NCBI RefSeq assembly: GCF_001428435.1
Contig: NZ_LMSO01000009.1
Coordinates: forward strand, 268,086-332,085
Origin: Arthrobacter sp. Soil782
Lineage (GTDB): Bacteria > Actinomycetota > Actinomycetes > Actinomycetales > Micrococcaceae
Length of the DNA stretch: 64,000 nt
Reading direction: 5' to 3'
The notes beneath the pieces were generated by a model. The model saw nothing but the letters and a program-made list of their open reading frames with translations. It made no database searches and had not been told where the DNA came from. Positions 18,479-27,834 of the stretch are shown in pieces (positions within the stretch are counted from its first letter, which is position 1; every line of letters starts with the position of its first letter). Position numbers and translations under genes: made by a program.

Positions 18479-19723
18479 TCATGTGTTTCGCTTAGTTCCC
18501 GCTCCGAGGGCTGCTTCGAATACCGCTGCGAAAGCCTCTGGAGTGTTAGACATTATTTCCGGAGTGTCAATCGGTCCAGTCCAGGCTTCCCGACTGCTCG
18601 CCATGCTGATTGCTAAGCTCTCGATGTCGACGTCGCTGATATAAACTCCCCGCATGCTTTCAACTGAGGCAGCAACACCGCAGCGCTGACCTACGACACA
18701 GTGCAGACCCGCTGCCAAAGCCTCGTTGACTACTAACCCCCACACCTCGCTTAGTGATGAAAGCACCAAAGTGTCGTGCTGGACCATGACTTGCGGTAGA
18801 GCAGCATAAGCAACTGGGCCTAAGAAGACTACCTGGTTACCTAACCCGAGGGAATCGGCTTGCTCTCGCAAGTTCGCCCGCAACTCTCCCTCTCCAACGA
18901 TTGTGAGAGTGTCATTCGGTAATCTAATCCGGTGGAAGGCAGAGATTATACTAGCGACATTTTTCAAACCGATTAAACGTCCAACGTAAAGAAACTTATG
19001 CCCTTCCCGCTTCTTCTCGCTCCTATGCCATCGTGCCTCGTGAAAAGCGGCGACATCCACAGCATTGAAGCCTTCAAAAATCTTTGTGTCTTTGACGCCC
19101 ATCTTTCGGACCGCCATTGCGGCAGATGGACCAGGCACTACCACGGCATCTAGCGAACGAAAGAAAAACTTCCTAGCACCGGCTACCAACCCCACTTTGT
19201 GGGTTTGCGATTGAGGAGTAGATTCGTAGAATCCAATTGTTCTGATCCCTTTGATCTTTGCGGTCATGAGGGCTTGCCAGTAAGCTGGTTCCTGCCATCC
19301 TCCCAGAATCAAGTTCCCCGCTGATGGGAACTGTCTAATAGTCATGGAGGAAGCTAAAAGATACACCGGTCGAGTAATTCTCGAGACCCTGCGCGATCTG
19401 AGTACTTTGATGGAGAAGTTGTCGCTATTCCTCTCCTTCGGAGCCCACTCGTCTCCACGATTTTTTCCGTCGAGATGAAAATGTTCGGAACCGACCAACA
19501 CAGCTACTTCCAACGAATAACGCTCAGCCAGCTGCCTCCAGACCGGCATTCTGTAGGGCGCCGCAAAGTTGGTGATCCAAAGAACTCGGTACTCTTCGGC
19601 CGCTTCTCCACCTGTCTTTCTGCTTTGCCAGCCTGTCAACTTATCCTCCATCGTCGAAATGAAATGAAATGAATAGAAAGGCCCATCACTGGCTGTCGAC
19701 AGCACTACGCTCCTGTGATTCAT
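18479..19723 (-). CDS. Glycosyltransferase family 4
   Basis: 414 residues. The N-terminal half reads YRVLWITNFAAPYRMPVWRQ. The C-terminal GT-B half has FLYVGRLIGLKNV, TIVGEGELR and LSSLSEVWGLVVNEALAAGL, the E-x7-E type sugar-nucleotide site of retaining GT4 enzymes. It should transfer a sugar from an NDP donor to the lipid-linked repeat at the cytoplasmic face. The start at 19723 overlaps the flippase gene by 38 bp; ATG 19651 is a shorter alternative. It is the last gene of the minus-strand glycan operon. Confidence 0.9.
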   Translation of the reverse strand: MNHRSVVLSTASDGPFYSFHFISTMEDKLTGWQSRKTGGEAAEEYRVLWITNFAAPYRMPVWRQLAERYSLEVAVLVGSEHFHLDGKNRGDEWAPKERNSDNFSIKVLRSRRVSRITRPVYLLASSMTIRQFPSAGNLILGGWQEPAYWQALMTAKIKGIRTIGFYESTPQSQTHKVGLVAGARKFFFRSLDAVVVPGPSAAMAVRKMGVKDTKIFEGFNAVDVAAFHEARWHRSEKKREGHKFLYVGRLIGLKNVASIISAFHRIRLPNDTLTIVGEGELRANLREQADSLGLGNQVVFLGPVAYAALPQVMVQHDTLVLSSLSEVWGLVVNEALAAGLHCVVGQRCGVAASVESMRGVYISDVDIESLAISMASSREAWTGPIDTPEIMSNTPEAFAAVFEAALGAGTKRNT

Positions 19724-20939
19724 GCGGACGTTTCAACTCCCGGACCGCAATAAGCAAGAAGGCGGCAAGTTGAGCTGTTTGGCTCGAGAGAACCGCCAGC
19801 GCACATGCGACAGCCCCCAAAGAAGGTGCCAGAAGTGCCACAAGAACGAGTTGAAGAACGACCAAGAAGGAGAGTACGAAAGCCGCCGCTCTATCCCGAC
19901 CTAGGTACTGCAGCGCGACGAAAAGTGGCTGATTCAACACGCCGGGTATTGCTGCCAAAGCGAGGATGGTCAATACTATCCCGGCACTCTCGTATGCTTC
20001 GCCTAGGACTGTAACGACCAGCCAGGGAGCAAGTAGAGCTAGGCAGCAGGAACCGCCGACTGCGACCACCGGAATCCAGACCGCTTGACGCAATATCTTC
20101 CACGACTCCCGAGCGTGTGTGGTGCGGGCAATGAAGGGCGCTGACGCAGAGGCGAAGGACGCGGCCAAGATAGTTACCGGCTGCACCCATTTGTTCACAG
20201 CGCCGTAGATGCCAGCAGCGGATGGAGCCGCCAGAGCACTAAGGATAATGACGTCCATCGTCTGTATTGCAATGAAGGAGGACGAGACGCCGAAGTTGCG
20301 TGCGCCCGACCAGGGCCACCGGAATGCAAATGGACGAGCGTGAGGCCGACGGGAACTAGGAGTTAAGTAGCGCGCGAGAACAGCAGAACCGATTGGACCA
20401 ACGAATAAAGCAACAACCAAAGCCTCAGGAGCTGGGACTCCAAGAGCAGTGCTTATGAAGTAGGCCAGAACTGCTGAACAGCGGTCAAAGATGACGACGA
20501 TCGAAGCTAGGTGTCCGAGAGCAGCTCCACGAAGGGGAGTCTGGGCGGCTTGTCCGACCAGCGTTGCAAATCCCAGTAACCCTGCAGTCCATAGAAGTGT
20601 CCCCGGTACGACAATCGCCAGAGATACCGCTAGACATACAGATGCGACAAGGCCTATCGCGATTTTAGAAATGAGGAGTATCCCAAGCTCACGAGTCTGC
20701 ATGACGCCGCGCGCGATTCCGCGCACCCAGTACGAGTTGGTGCCGAAATCTGTTAGACCCGCTAACGCAACTCCTAAAGCCATTGCAGACACGACAATGC
20801 CCAAAGAAGCTGGATCTGTGGCGCGTGCTGCAAGCGCGAAGATCAAGGCGATGGTGAGCTGAGCGAGGCCAGCAGAGACCGCCAAGAAGAGCGCCTGTCC
20901 GCCCACCGTTCTCAGTCGGGCCCGCTTCAACAGTCTCAT
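19686..20939 (-). CDS. Wzx-like polysaccharide flippase
   Basis: 417 residues, almost entirely hydrophobic, with about 12 predicted transmembrane helices, consistent with the MATE/MVF polysaccharide transporter superfamily. It would flip undecaprenyl-linked repeat units to the outer face. AARATDPASLGIVVSAMALG early on and the paired-helix pattern fit Wzx proteins. Its start overlaps the preceding gene's stop by four bases (ATGA). The specific substrate cannot be deduced. Confidence 0.88.
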   Translation of the reverse strand: MRLLKRARLRTVGGQALFLAVSAGLAQLTIALIFALAARATDPASLGIVVSAMALGVALAGLTDFGTNSYWVRGIARGVMQTRELGILLISKIAIGLVASVCLAVSLAIVVPGTLLWTAGLLGFATLVGQAAQTPLRGAALGHLASIVVIFDRCSAVLAYFISTALGVPAPEALVVALFVGPIGSAVLARYLTPSSRRPHARPFAFRWPWSGARNFGVSSSFIAIQTMDVIILSALAAPSAAGIYGAVNKWVQPVTILAASFASASAPFIARTTHARESWKILRQAVWIPVVAVGGSCCLALLAPWLVVTVLGEAYESAGIVLTILALAAIPGVLNQPLFVALQYLGRDRAAAFVLSFLVVLQLVLVALLAPSLGAVACALAVLSSQTAQLAAFLLIAVRELKRPHESQERSAVDSQ

Positions 20940-22042
20940 CTGCCGCCCAATAGGGGGCTAGTGAAAGAATCCGTGCCGAGGGCGCGAGGGTGCCCGGGAC
21001 CCCGCCTGTCAAGTGCTCGCTTCAAAGCGACGCTCAGGTCTCCTTGGTTGAGTGGCGCCCATTCTCCGAGACCTGGCGAAGCTGCTAACTCACGACGCAA
21101 GGTTTTCGCTCCCCCCGCAACGATCCCTGTGCCGGCAGCGACAGCTTTTCCGAACAGTCCGCTTGACCCCTCATTGCTATGTGCCATGACCACCGTATCG
21201 ACAGCGGCCACCGCCGAATCGAGTTCATTCTCGGTAAGGAACCTATCCAATAAAACAACCTTAGCGCCCGCAGCGCGGAGCTGACCTAAAAATGGTTTCG
21301 ATTCCTCCAGCACTTCAGGCGCACATTTGCCGGCGATTAACAGTCCGATTCGGCGGCCTGATTTCAACCCGGACAAACTGCGCAGCACCAGAGGTAAATT
21401 CTTCCTCTTATCCACAAAACCGAGTACGGAGAACCAATGTTGTGGGGTTGTTAATCCCCACTCATCCCGAAGTTTCCCTACTGATTGAGCTGTTACGCGC
21501 AACGTAACCGGGTCGTTCGCCGTCGTCAGGCTGGATCGGCCCTGCCAGAGCGCAGTCTTCAGAAGGACTATATTTGCGTCACTTGCGCGATCCGCCCAGT
21601 GATGAATCAACCATTTTGCGATATTCACGACTACGGCTCTGCCTGGGATTCTGTTCGACTGAGCCTTCTCGCGAAGTACGAGCACGTTCAGGGTCCCGGG
21701 GCCACGCCATCTGACGGATGTAGCCATTTTGCGCGCCAGACCGTCGCCGTCCGGCACCACCAGCACGTCGGCCACGAGACCGACGGATAGCTCACGCAAC
21801 TTGATCAGGTCTAGAGGAGTACCCCGCTGCGGCAGGAACCGCAACCTGAATTGCTCAATCAACGGAGCGAGTTGAACTTCGTACTCAGCGCTGTGTATCG
21901 CTTCTTCGGTCAGGATAACGAAAACATCGTTCCCGCGCCGCGCGGCTTCTTCGACGAGAAGCCGCACGTAGTACAGGCGATGGCCAGTGAAATTCGGTTC
22001 GACAATTACCACTCGGCGCTTTTTCGTAGCTTGATCACACAC
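20936..22042 (-). CDS. Glycosyltransferase (GT4-like)
   Basis: 368 residues from GTG 22042. The N-terminus (VVIVEPNFTGHRLYYVRLLV) is a GT-B donor fold entrance with the glycine-His-rich acceptor loop. The C-terminal half has FSVLGFVDKRKNLPLVLRSL and AHSNEGSSGLFGKAVAAGTG in the position of the usual E-x7-E motif, with only the first Glu well matched. It may be a diverged GT4 or a glycosyltransferase-like protein. It overlaps the flippase gene and so belongs to the same operon. Confidence 0.8.
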   Translation of the reverse strand: MCDQATKKRRVVIVEPNFTGHRLYYVRLLVEEAARRGNDVFVILTEEAIHSAEYEVQLAPLIEQFRLRFLPQRGTPLDLIKLRELSVGLVADVLVVPDGDGLARKMATSVRWRGPGTLNVLVLREKAQSNRIPGRAVVVNIAKWLIHHWADRASDANIVLLKTALWQGRSSLTTANDPVTLRVTAQSVGKLRDEWGLTTPQHWFSVLGFVDKRKNLPLVLRSLSGLKSGRRIGLLIAGKCAPEVLEESKPFLGQLRAAGAKVVLLDRFLTENELDSAVAAVDTVVMAHSNEGSSGLFGKAVAAGTGIVAGGAKTLRRELAASPGLGEWAPLNQGDLSVALKRALDRRGPGHPRALGTDSFTSPLLGGR

Positions 22043-22114
22043 GTTTATCGTTTCCTACTAGACATTAGTCGCCCCTCATACGGTCGGGCGAAGCTTCCAA
22101 GAATAATCGACGAA

Positions 22115-23248
22115 TCAGCCCGGAGCGGTGTAATTTTCTTGCAGCTCATGTACAACAGCATCCATGGAAAAAATTTTTCGCGCTGCCTGACTGGCACGGT
22201 GTCCTGTGTCTTCCCGAAGAATGGGATCCCCGAGAAACTCCTCCACTGCAGAAACGAGCCCCTCAAGGGATCCGTCGAAAAGCGCGCCTGAGCGGGTCTC
22301 TCTAATGTGGTTGGCGAGTCCGCAGGAACTGCTGATCACCACGGGTAAACCTACGGACATCGCCTCGAGCACTGCCATGGGGAAAGTTTCGTCGACAGAA
22401 GGGAGCACATATACGTCCGCTTTGGCCATACGTGCAAGCGTCTCCGAGGGGCCGATTGGACCTTCCCAACGAACGTTGTTCCCCAGATCCGCCTTCATGA
22501 GCGCGTCCCGGACCTCATCACCAGAACCCTCATCTGGCCCCACGAGGGTGAATCGAGCATGTGGGAACCTTCCAATCAACCGTTCCGCCATACGAATGAA
22601 GTGCATGGGCCGCTTGATGGCATGCAGCCGCGCTAGAAATAGTACTTCCGTGTGCTCATTCCGTTGCCGTTGAATTTCTGTGCCGGGTACTCCATTGGGG
22701 AGGAACTTCAAGCGGAGATCTCCACCAGCCACGCTAACTAGATCGTCCGCTTCGCGCTCTGTCAGATAAAAGATCTGCCGAGCTCGTCGTAGTACAGGTT
22801 TGGTGAGGAACCGATCCAGAGGCTTGGAAAGAAAATGTTCCGACTCGTTAATCATCCCGTGCGTTTGGAGCACGTACGGGGTGCCCGTAGCCCTGGCTAT
22901 GGCGGCAGCTGGCAGTGTCACCAAGTCTCTTGCCAGATGAACATGCACGATGTCGGCGGTCCGGATGACTCTGGTAAGCCATGCCCATAACGACGGCGCA
23001 GCTATTCCAGCGAAACCGGTGCCTGGAAGTAGGGTACGCGCAGGAAAGAGCGTTACTGGGGATCCAGAAAACTCTTTGGGCAGACAAGGACCGAACCCCC
23101 TGGCGGCAGCAACTAGCTGCACATCATGGCCAGCAGCCCGCAACGCGTCAGCCTGATTGATTGCCACCCGAACGGGCCCACCATAAGCCCCATCCGGAGA
23201 GATAAGCGTAGCTATCTGGAGAATCTTCAAAGCTCCGAACCTCTCCAT
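22115..23248 (-). CDS. Glycosyltransferase family 4
   Basis: 377 residues. ILQIATLISPDGAYGGPVRVAINQADALRAAGH is a classic GT4 N-terminus (quoted here only as its sense: glycine-rich loop at about residues 18-25). The C-terminal half shows VLFLARLHAIKRPM, FTLVGPDEGSG and PSVDETFPMAVLEAMSVGLP, holding the E-x7-E residues. It likely adds one sugar of the repeat unit. It overlaps the acetyltransferase gene by 22 bp at its start and is separated from the next glycosyltransferase by 72 bp. Confidence 0.92.
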   Translation of the reverse strand: MERFGALKILQIATLISPDGAYGGPVRVAINQADALRAAGHDVQLVAAARGFGPCLPKEFSGSPVTLFPARTLLPGTGFAGIAAPSLWAWLTRVIRTADIVHVHLARDLVTLPAAAIARATGTPYVLQTHGMINESEHFLSKPLDRFLTKPVLRRARQIFYLTEREADDLVSVAGGDLRLKFLPNGVPGTEIQRQRNEHTEVLFLARLHAIKRPMHFIRMAERLIGRFPHARFTLVGPDEGSGDEVRDALMKADLGNNVRWEGPIGPSETLARMAKADVYVLPSVDETFPMAVLEAMSVGLPVVISSSCGLANHIRETRSGALFDGSLEGLVSAVEEFLGDPILREDTGHRASQAARKIFSMDAVVHELQENYTAPG

Positions 23249-23784
23249 TGCTGCTTCGGAAGTGGAGCTAGGGCCCTGCTTCCCGCCGGCACATCCCTAA
23301 CCACTAGCGCCGTAGCTCCGACGACTGCGTCTTTTCCCACTGTCACGCCTCGGAGTACGGTGGCTCTGGCTGCGATCCAAGCTCCGTCCTCCACCTTGAT
23401 AGGCGCGTTATCGAACTCGAAGCTGCGAGACTTGGCATCGTGACTGCCCGTGCAAATGAATGCTGATTGGGAAACACATACGTCTTGCCCAATCGCGATC
23501 TGTTCCAGGTTCAGCAGCCAGACATCAACTCCAATCCAGGAGTTATCTCCAATGGACAGCTTCCAGGGCCAGTGAACTCGCACGCCTTCACGAATGAGAA
23601 CCCCATTGCCAATATTGGCTCCGAACGCCCGCAGCACCCTCACTCGCAAACGGGAAGGGCACCAAATGCGTTGAACGATTAGGGATGAGACCATCACCCA
23701 AAGGACCTGCACTACTTTGCTTCGACCCTTAACATACCCATTGCCAGTGAAAAGACTGAGGTGGCGAAAATGGCTCATCTGCAT
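23227..23784 (-). CDS. Hexapeptide-repeat O-acetyltransferase (WcaF/maltose acetyltransferase-like)
   Basis: 185 residues. From about residue 50 it carries imperfect left-handed beta-helix hexapeptides (IGNGVLIREGVRVHW, IGDNSWIGVDVWL, VEDGAWIAARATVLRGVTVG). FICTGSHD carries a His likely to be catalytic. Such enzymes use acetyl-CoA to O-acetylate sugars of surface polysaccharides, WcaF being the colanic acid example. There is no obvious ribosome site before ATG 23784; ATG 23778 is equally possible. Confidence 0.88.
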   Translation of the reverse strand: MQMSHFRHLSLFTGNGYVKGRSKVVQVLWVMVSSLIVQRIWCPSRLRVRVLRAFGANIGNGVLIREGVRVHWPWKLSIGDNSWIGVDVWLLNLEQIAIGQDVCVSQSAFICTGSHDAKSRSFEFDNAPIKVEDGAWIAARATVLRGVTVGKDAVVGATALVVRDVPAGSRALAPLPKQQWRGSEL

Positions 23785-24095
23785 ACAGACTTGCGTCGTG
23801 GAGCAGCGGGCGTCCCCAAATCAGACACTTCACGTCCAGCCCATCGCCTCCAGTCGTTCACGCCGCCGGTACGCCTGCTTAGATGACGAGGTCGTCGCGC
23901 TCGAATCTCTCTTGAATCCGCCTCCAGATTCGTTCCGGTCAGGAGTCCCTGCTCGATGCAGCATGGACGTCCCAGTAGAAATGGTGCAGGTCCAAGGAAC
24001 CGCCGGCCTACTGACGTTGGTAAGACACAGTTGGTTGCGCGGGCCAGCGACATAGCTACACCTTCCGGATACGGCGCTGAAATGCTGACTTTCAC
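23775..24095 (-). pseudogene. Possible glycosyltransferase remnant
   Basis: A 106-codon frame starts KVSISAPYPEGVAMSLARAT, which looks like the N-terminus of a glycan gene, but the rest is Arg-rich and unlike any family. In another frame the 3' part reads KQAYRRRERLEAMGW before a stop at about 23826, so the region may be the two ends of a gene that lost its middle. It overlaps the acetyltransferase start by ten bases. Weak call. Confidence 0.3.
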
Positions 24096-24404
24096 AACAA
24101 GGTCTCTCTAGTCGTTCATCACCTGAGGAGCGAGGAGGAACTCACCGTCCGGATTCAGGCTACTCGACGGACGCGGGAGCGCGTAGTTTTGGACGGAAGC
24201 TACACAATCGCTGAACAGTCTCGCATGCAGGGCTGTGCCGCTACCGGAGCACGTGACTCGCTCCCTAGCTTGTAACAGAACAGGTAGTTCTGCTGCTGGG
24301 CGATCACGCAATCTACTCGTGACACTGCTCGTCCACAGTTCTCGTGCCGCGCAAGAAAGCGGTCTCGCGACGTGTGGCTATCATGGATGTCTATTCTTGA
24401 GACC
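24096..24404. promoter_or_regulatory. Divergent intergenic region between the two glycan operons
   Basis: This 309-bp stretch separates the minus-strand cluster (18479-24095) from the plus-strand cluster starting at 24405, so both operon promoters should lie here. I see a small inverted repeat CAGAAC (24276-24281)/GTTCTG (24287-24292) but no convincing -35/-10 pair. Confidence 0.4.
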
Positions 24405-25670
24405 GTGAATCCCTCCAAGTTGCGTGTGTCTATCCTCGCCCTCAATTACTCGCCTGAGTCAACAGGCATCGCCCCGTACGTGACCCGGTTGGCCGAAGGA
24501 CTCGCTGCGGAAGGCCACGATGTACAAGCTATCGTAGGCTTCCCCCACTACCCGGAATGGAAGCCCAGAGAGGGTTACGGAGGATGGCAAAAGCGAGAAG
24601 TTCTAAATGGCGTCCGCATAAAGCGCCTCCGTCAATACATCCCCGGAACGCCGACGACGATGAGACGAATGCATCTTGAACTCAGCTTCGGAGCCAGGCT
24701 TCTCTTTGCTCGCTGGGGGAACCCGGATGTTGTTCTGATGGTTACTCCGGCGCTCTTCTCGAGCGCCCTCGCGCTCCTGCGCCTTCGACTGAGCCGACGA
24801 CGACCCGCAATAGGCATTTGGGTGCAGGATATTTACAGTCGCGGCCTCGAAGAGATCCGTCAGGGATCTTCGACCTTGGTTTCAATGATGCGGCGCTTGG
24901 AAGGGCTTGTGCTCCGCTCGGCCACTGGCGTATGCGTCATACATGAACGGTTCAGGGATTACGCTGTCACCGGTCTGGGAGTGAGGAACCAAGACGTAGT
25001 AGTTATACGCAATTGGACCCACATTGCGGTGGAAAGCTCGATAGACCGATCCGCCGTCCGAGAGAGGCTGGGCTGGGCCGACCACGATGTAGTGGTACTA
25101 CACGCTGGAAACATGGGGGCGAAACAGGGACTCGAGAATGTCGTGCGGGCAGCGGCCATATCTGATCAATCACGTTCGCGGGTGCGTTTCGCACTTCTTG
25201 GAGATGGCAATCAGCGACGGCACATCGAAGACATAGCTCAAGGAATTAATCGCATCCAGTTCATCGATCCACTGCCTGACGACGAGTTCGAAGCAGCCTT
25301 AAGTGCTGCGGATATGCTACTAGTGAATGAGCTGCCCGGGCTGAGGGAGACCGCTGTACCAAGCAAGCTAACGTCATACTTCGCTACTGGACTTCCGGTG
25401 GTAGCCGCAACCGACGTCAACAGCACGACAGCAGGGGAATTAGCGAAATCCCGGGGCGGCGTTCGAATTGAACCCGACAACCCGTCAGCCCTAGTCCAGA
25501 TTGCGGAAACTCTCGCTGCCGATCAGGAGCTTTCACAGGCGCTCGGTCACGCGGGTAGGATGTACGCTACGAATTATCTGTCTGAAGACGCCGCTATACT
25601 TGCCCATGGCGCCTGGTTACACTCGCTCCGGGCAAGCAAGAACACCGCTTCATCGACTGGCTTGAAGTGA
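24405..25670 (+). CDS. WcaI-type glycosyltransferase family 4
   Basis: About 421 residues from GTG 24405, which places RVSILALNYSPESTGIAPYV at the N-terminus as in WcaI proteins; starts at 24372 or 24387 are possible since none has a good ribosome site. VGFPHYPEWKP is the WcaI-type donor-side loop. VLHAGNMGAKQGLENVV and NELPGLRETAVPSKLTSYFATGLPVV form the C-terminal sugar-nucleotide site. In colanic acid clusters WcaI acts near Gmd and Fcl, and gmd and fcl follow here too, making a fucosyltransferase role plausible but unproven. Confidence 0.9.
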   Translation: MNPSKLRVSILALNYSPESTGIAPYVTRLAEGLAAEGHDVQAIVGFPHYPEWKPREGYGGWQKREVLNGVRIKRLRQYIPGTPTTMRRMHLELSFGARLLFARWGNPDVVLMVTPALFSSALALLRLRLSRRRPAIGIWVQDIYSRGLEEIRQGSSTLVSMMRRLEGLVLRSATGVCVIHERFRDYAVTGLGVRNQDVVVIRNWTHIAVESSIDRSAVRERLGWADHDVVVLHAGNMGAKQGLENVVRAAAISDQSRSRVRFALLGDGNQRRHIEDIAQGINRIQFIDPLPDDEFEAALSAADMLLVNELPGLRETAVPSKLTSYFATGLPVVAATDVNSTTAGELAKSRGGVRIEPDNPSALVQIAETLAADQELSQALGHAGRMYATNYLSEDAAILAHGAWLHSLRASKNTASSTGLK

Positions 25671-25697
25671 AGCTGAAACGAAACAGGGGGACTCGCG

Positions 25698-26726
25698 TTG
25701 ACTAAGCGCGCTTTCATTACCGGCATCACCGGCCAAGACGGCTCCTACCTTGCAGAACTCCTCCTCAAGAAGGGATACGAGGTTCATGGCCTGATCCGGC
25801 GAGCGTCTACGTTCAACACAGCGCGGGTAGACCACCTCTATATTGATCCACATGATCCCAGCGCGAAACTTTTTCTCCATTATGGCGACCTCAGCGATGG
25901 TGCCCGGCTAGTAACACTCCTCGCCGAAATCAAGCCGGACGAGGTCTACAACTTGGCGGCTCAGTCTCATGTACGTGTCTCGTTTGAGGAACCCGAGCAC
26001 ACTGGCGACACAACTGGTATGGGCTCTATACGTCTGCTTGAAGCCGTACGAATGGCCGGCATAGATACGCGCTTCTATCAAGCATCGAGTTCCGAGATGT
26101 TTGGTGCCACCCCACCTCCACAGGATGAAAACACTCCGTTCTACCCTCGCTCTCCGTACGGAGCAGCAAAGGTGTACAGCTACTGGGTTACAAAAAACTA
26201 TCGCGAAGCGTACGGCATGTTCGCGGTGAACGGCATTCTTTTCAACCACGAATCTCCACGGCGGGGTGAGACCTTCGTAACTCGCAAGATCACCCGCGCA
26301 GTAGCCGCGATAAAAGCTGGCAAACAGGGTGTCCTGTACATGGGCAACCTCGACGCGATCCGCGATTGGGGTTATGCCGCTGAGTACGTTGAAGGCATGT
26401 GGCGCATGCTCCAAGTTGATGAACCCGACGACTTTGTACTTGCAACCGGCGCCGGCTACTCCGTGCGTGATTTCCTACAAGTCTCTTTCCAGCATGCTGG
26501 CTTGAATTGGGAGAATCACGTGAAGTTCGACGAGCGCTACCTTCGTCCCACAGAAGTAGACGCTCTCATCGGAGACGCTTCCAAAGCTCACAGCAAACTT
26601 GGCTGGAAGGCAACGATCGAAACCCCAGAACTCGCGCGTATCATGGTCGACGCCGATATCGAAGCACTTAAGCATGCGGGCAATCACTGGATTGATGAAG
26701 TCAAGCTGGGAAGCTGGGAGAAATAG
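25698..26726 (+). CDS. gmd: GDP-mannose 4,6-dehydratase
   Basis: 342 residues, usual Gmd length. It converts GDP-D-mannose to GDP-4-keto-6-deoxymannose. [16 protein letters not shown] is the NADP-binding Rossmann loop, SSSEMFG and [10 protein letters not shown] hold the catalytic Ser/Glu and Tyr-x3-Lys, and [17 protein letters not shown] is the Gmd signature. TTG 25698 follows AGGGGG. The fcl gene starts at the next base after the stop, so GDP-L-fucose synthesis is coupled. Confidence 0.97.
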   Translation: MTKRAFITGITGQDGSYLAELLLKKGYEVHGLIRRASTFNTARVDHLYIDPHDPSAKLFLHYGDLSDGARLVTLLAEIKPDEVYNLAAQSHVRVSFEEPEHTGDTTGMGSIRLLEAVRMAGIDTRFYQASSSEMFGATPPPQDENTPFYPRSPYGAAKVYSYWVTKNYREAYGMFAVNGILFNHESPRRGETFVTRKITRAVAAIKAGKQGVLYMGNLDAIRDWGYAAEYVEGMWRMLQVDEPDDFVLATGAGYSVRDFLQVSFQHAGLNWENHVKFDERYLRPTEVDALIGDASKAHSKLGWKATIETPELARIMVDADIEALKHAGNHWIDEVKLGSWEK

Positions 26727-27731
26727 GTGTCCGTCAAGAACCTCAGCATCACTAGTGCTGGTGATGATGTCGACTTCACGCCGGCTCCCCTCGATCGGAA
26801 TTCCAAGTTCTACGTCGCAGGGCATCACGGCCTGGTTGGCTCAGCGATCTGGCGGCGGTTGGAATCAGAGGGCTTTACGAAACTTGTCGGACGGACGTCG
26901 TCAGAACTCGATCTGAAGGATCGCGACGCCGTCTTCGCATTTTTCGCGGAAACAAAACCACGCTATGTCATCCTTGCAGCTGCCAAGGTCGGTGGAATCC
27001 TTGCCAACAAGACCTACCCTGTTGACTTCCTGAGCGACAACCTTCGGATACAGGTGAACGTGCTGGATGCCGCTCGAGATCACGGTGTGGAGCGCCTGCT
27101 CTTTCTAGGATCATCGTGCATTTATCCGAAGTTCGCTGAACAACCGATCAAGGAGGAATACCTTCTCACCGGTCATTTGGAGCAGACCAATGACTCCTAT
27201 GCCATCGCGAAAATTGCTGGCATCCTGCAGGTTCAGGCCGTTCGGAGACAATACGGGTTGCCGTGGATTTCGGCCATGCCAACGAACCTTTACGGACCGG
27301 GAGACAACTTCTCTCCTAAGGGATCGCACGTGCTCCCGGCACTGATCAGACGCTATGACGAGGCTGTTCAAGACGGAACGCGTACCGTAACAAACTGGGG
27401 AACGGGTTCGCCAAGACGTGAGTTCCTCCACGTTGACGACATGGCATCGGCCTGTTTGCACCTTCTGGAAAACTACGACGGCCCGGACCAGGTCAACGTA
27501 GGCACAGGAAATGACGTCACTATCAAAGAGCTAGCAGGAATCGTTGCAGAAGCTGTTGGCTACGATGGCACGATGGAATGGGATAGCTCTAAACCAGACG
27601 GCACACCCCAGAAATTGCTTGACGTATCGAAATTGGCGAAGGCCGGGTGGAAGGCGCAGATCGGTCTCGACAAGGGCGTTCAGCACACGGTCCAGTGGTT
27701 CCGGGCGAATGCGAAGGATATTCGCGGATAA
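26727..27731 (+). CDS. fcl: GDP-L-fucose synthase
   Basis: 334 residues; epimerase/reductase that turns the Gmd product into GDP-L-fucose with NADPH. VAGHHGLVGSAIWRRL is the Rossmann loop, LGSSCIYPKFAEQPI holds the active-site Ser-Cys, and YAIAKIAG the Tyr-x3-Lys. The GTG at 26727 directly abuts the gmd stop. About 27 residues precede the Rossmann strand, an extension not usual for Fcl, so a later start is possible though none has a better ribosome site. Confidence 0.96.
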   Translation: MSVKNLSITSAGDDVDFTPAPLDRNSKFYVAGHHGLVGSAIWRRLESEGFTKLVGRTSSELDLKDRDAVFAFFAETKPRYVILAAAKVGGILANKTYPVDFLSDNLRIQVNVLDAARDHGVERLLFLGSSCIYPKFAEQPIKEEYLLTGHLEQTNDSYAIAKIAGILQVQAVRRQYGLPWISAMPTNLYGPGDNFSPKGSHVLPALIRRYDEAVQDGTRTVTNWGTGSPRREFLHVDDMASACLHLLENYDGPDQVNVGTGNDVTIKELAGIVAEAVGYDGTMEWDSSKPDGTPQKLLDVSKLAKAGWKAQIGLDKGVQHTVQWFRANAKDIRG

Positions 27732-27834
27732 GTCACGGCGCCCGACGCTTCCTTGATAATGAGGGATTCTTGGCCATGAAATTGAAGTGCTGTCGTAATG
27801 GCAGCCACCTGACTCCTCTAGGAAGGTCTCAACC

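Noticed and set aside
17649-18644. Several 60-180 codon frames as separate genes
   Set aside because: Each is a piece of one IS21-type transposase in shifting frames, or its antisense.
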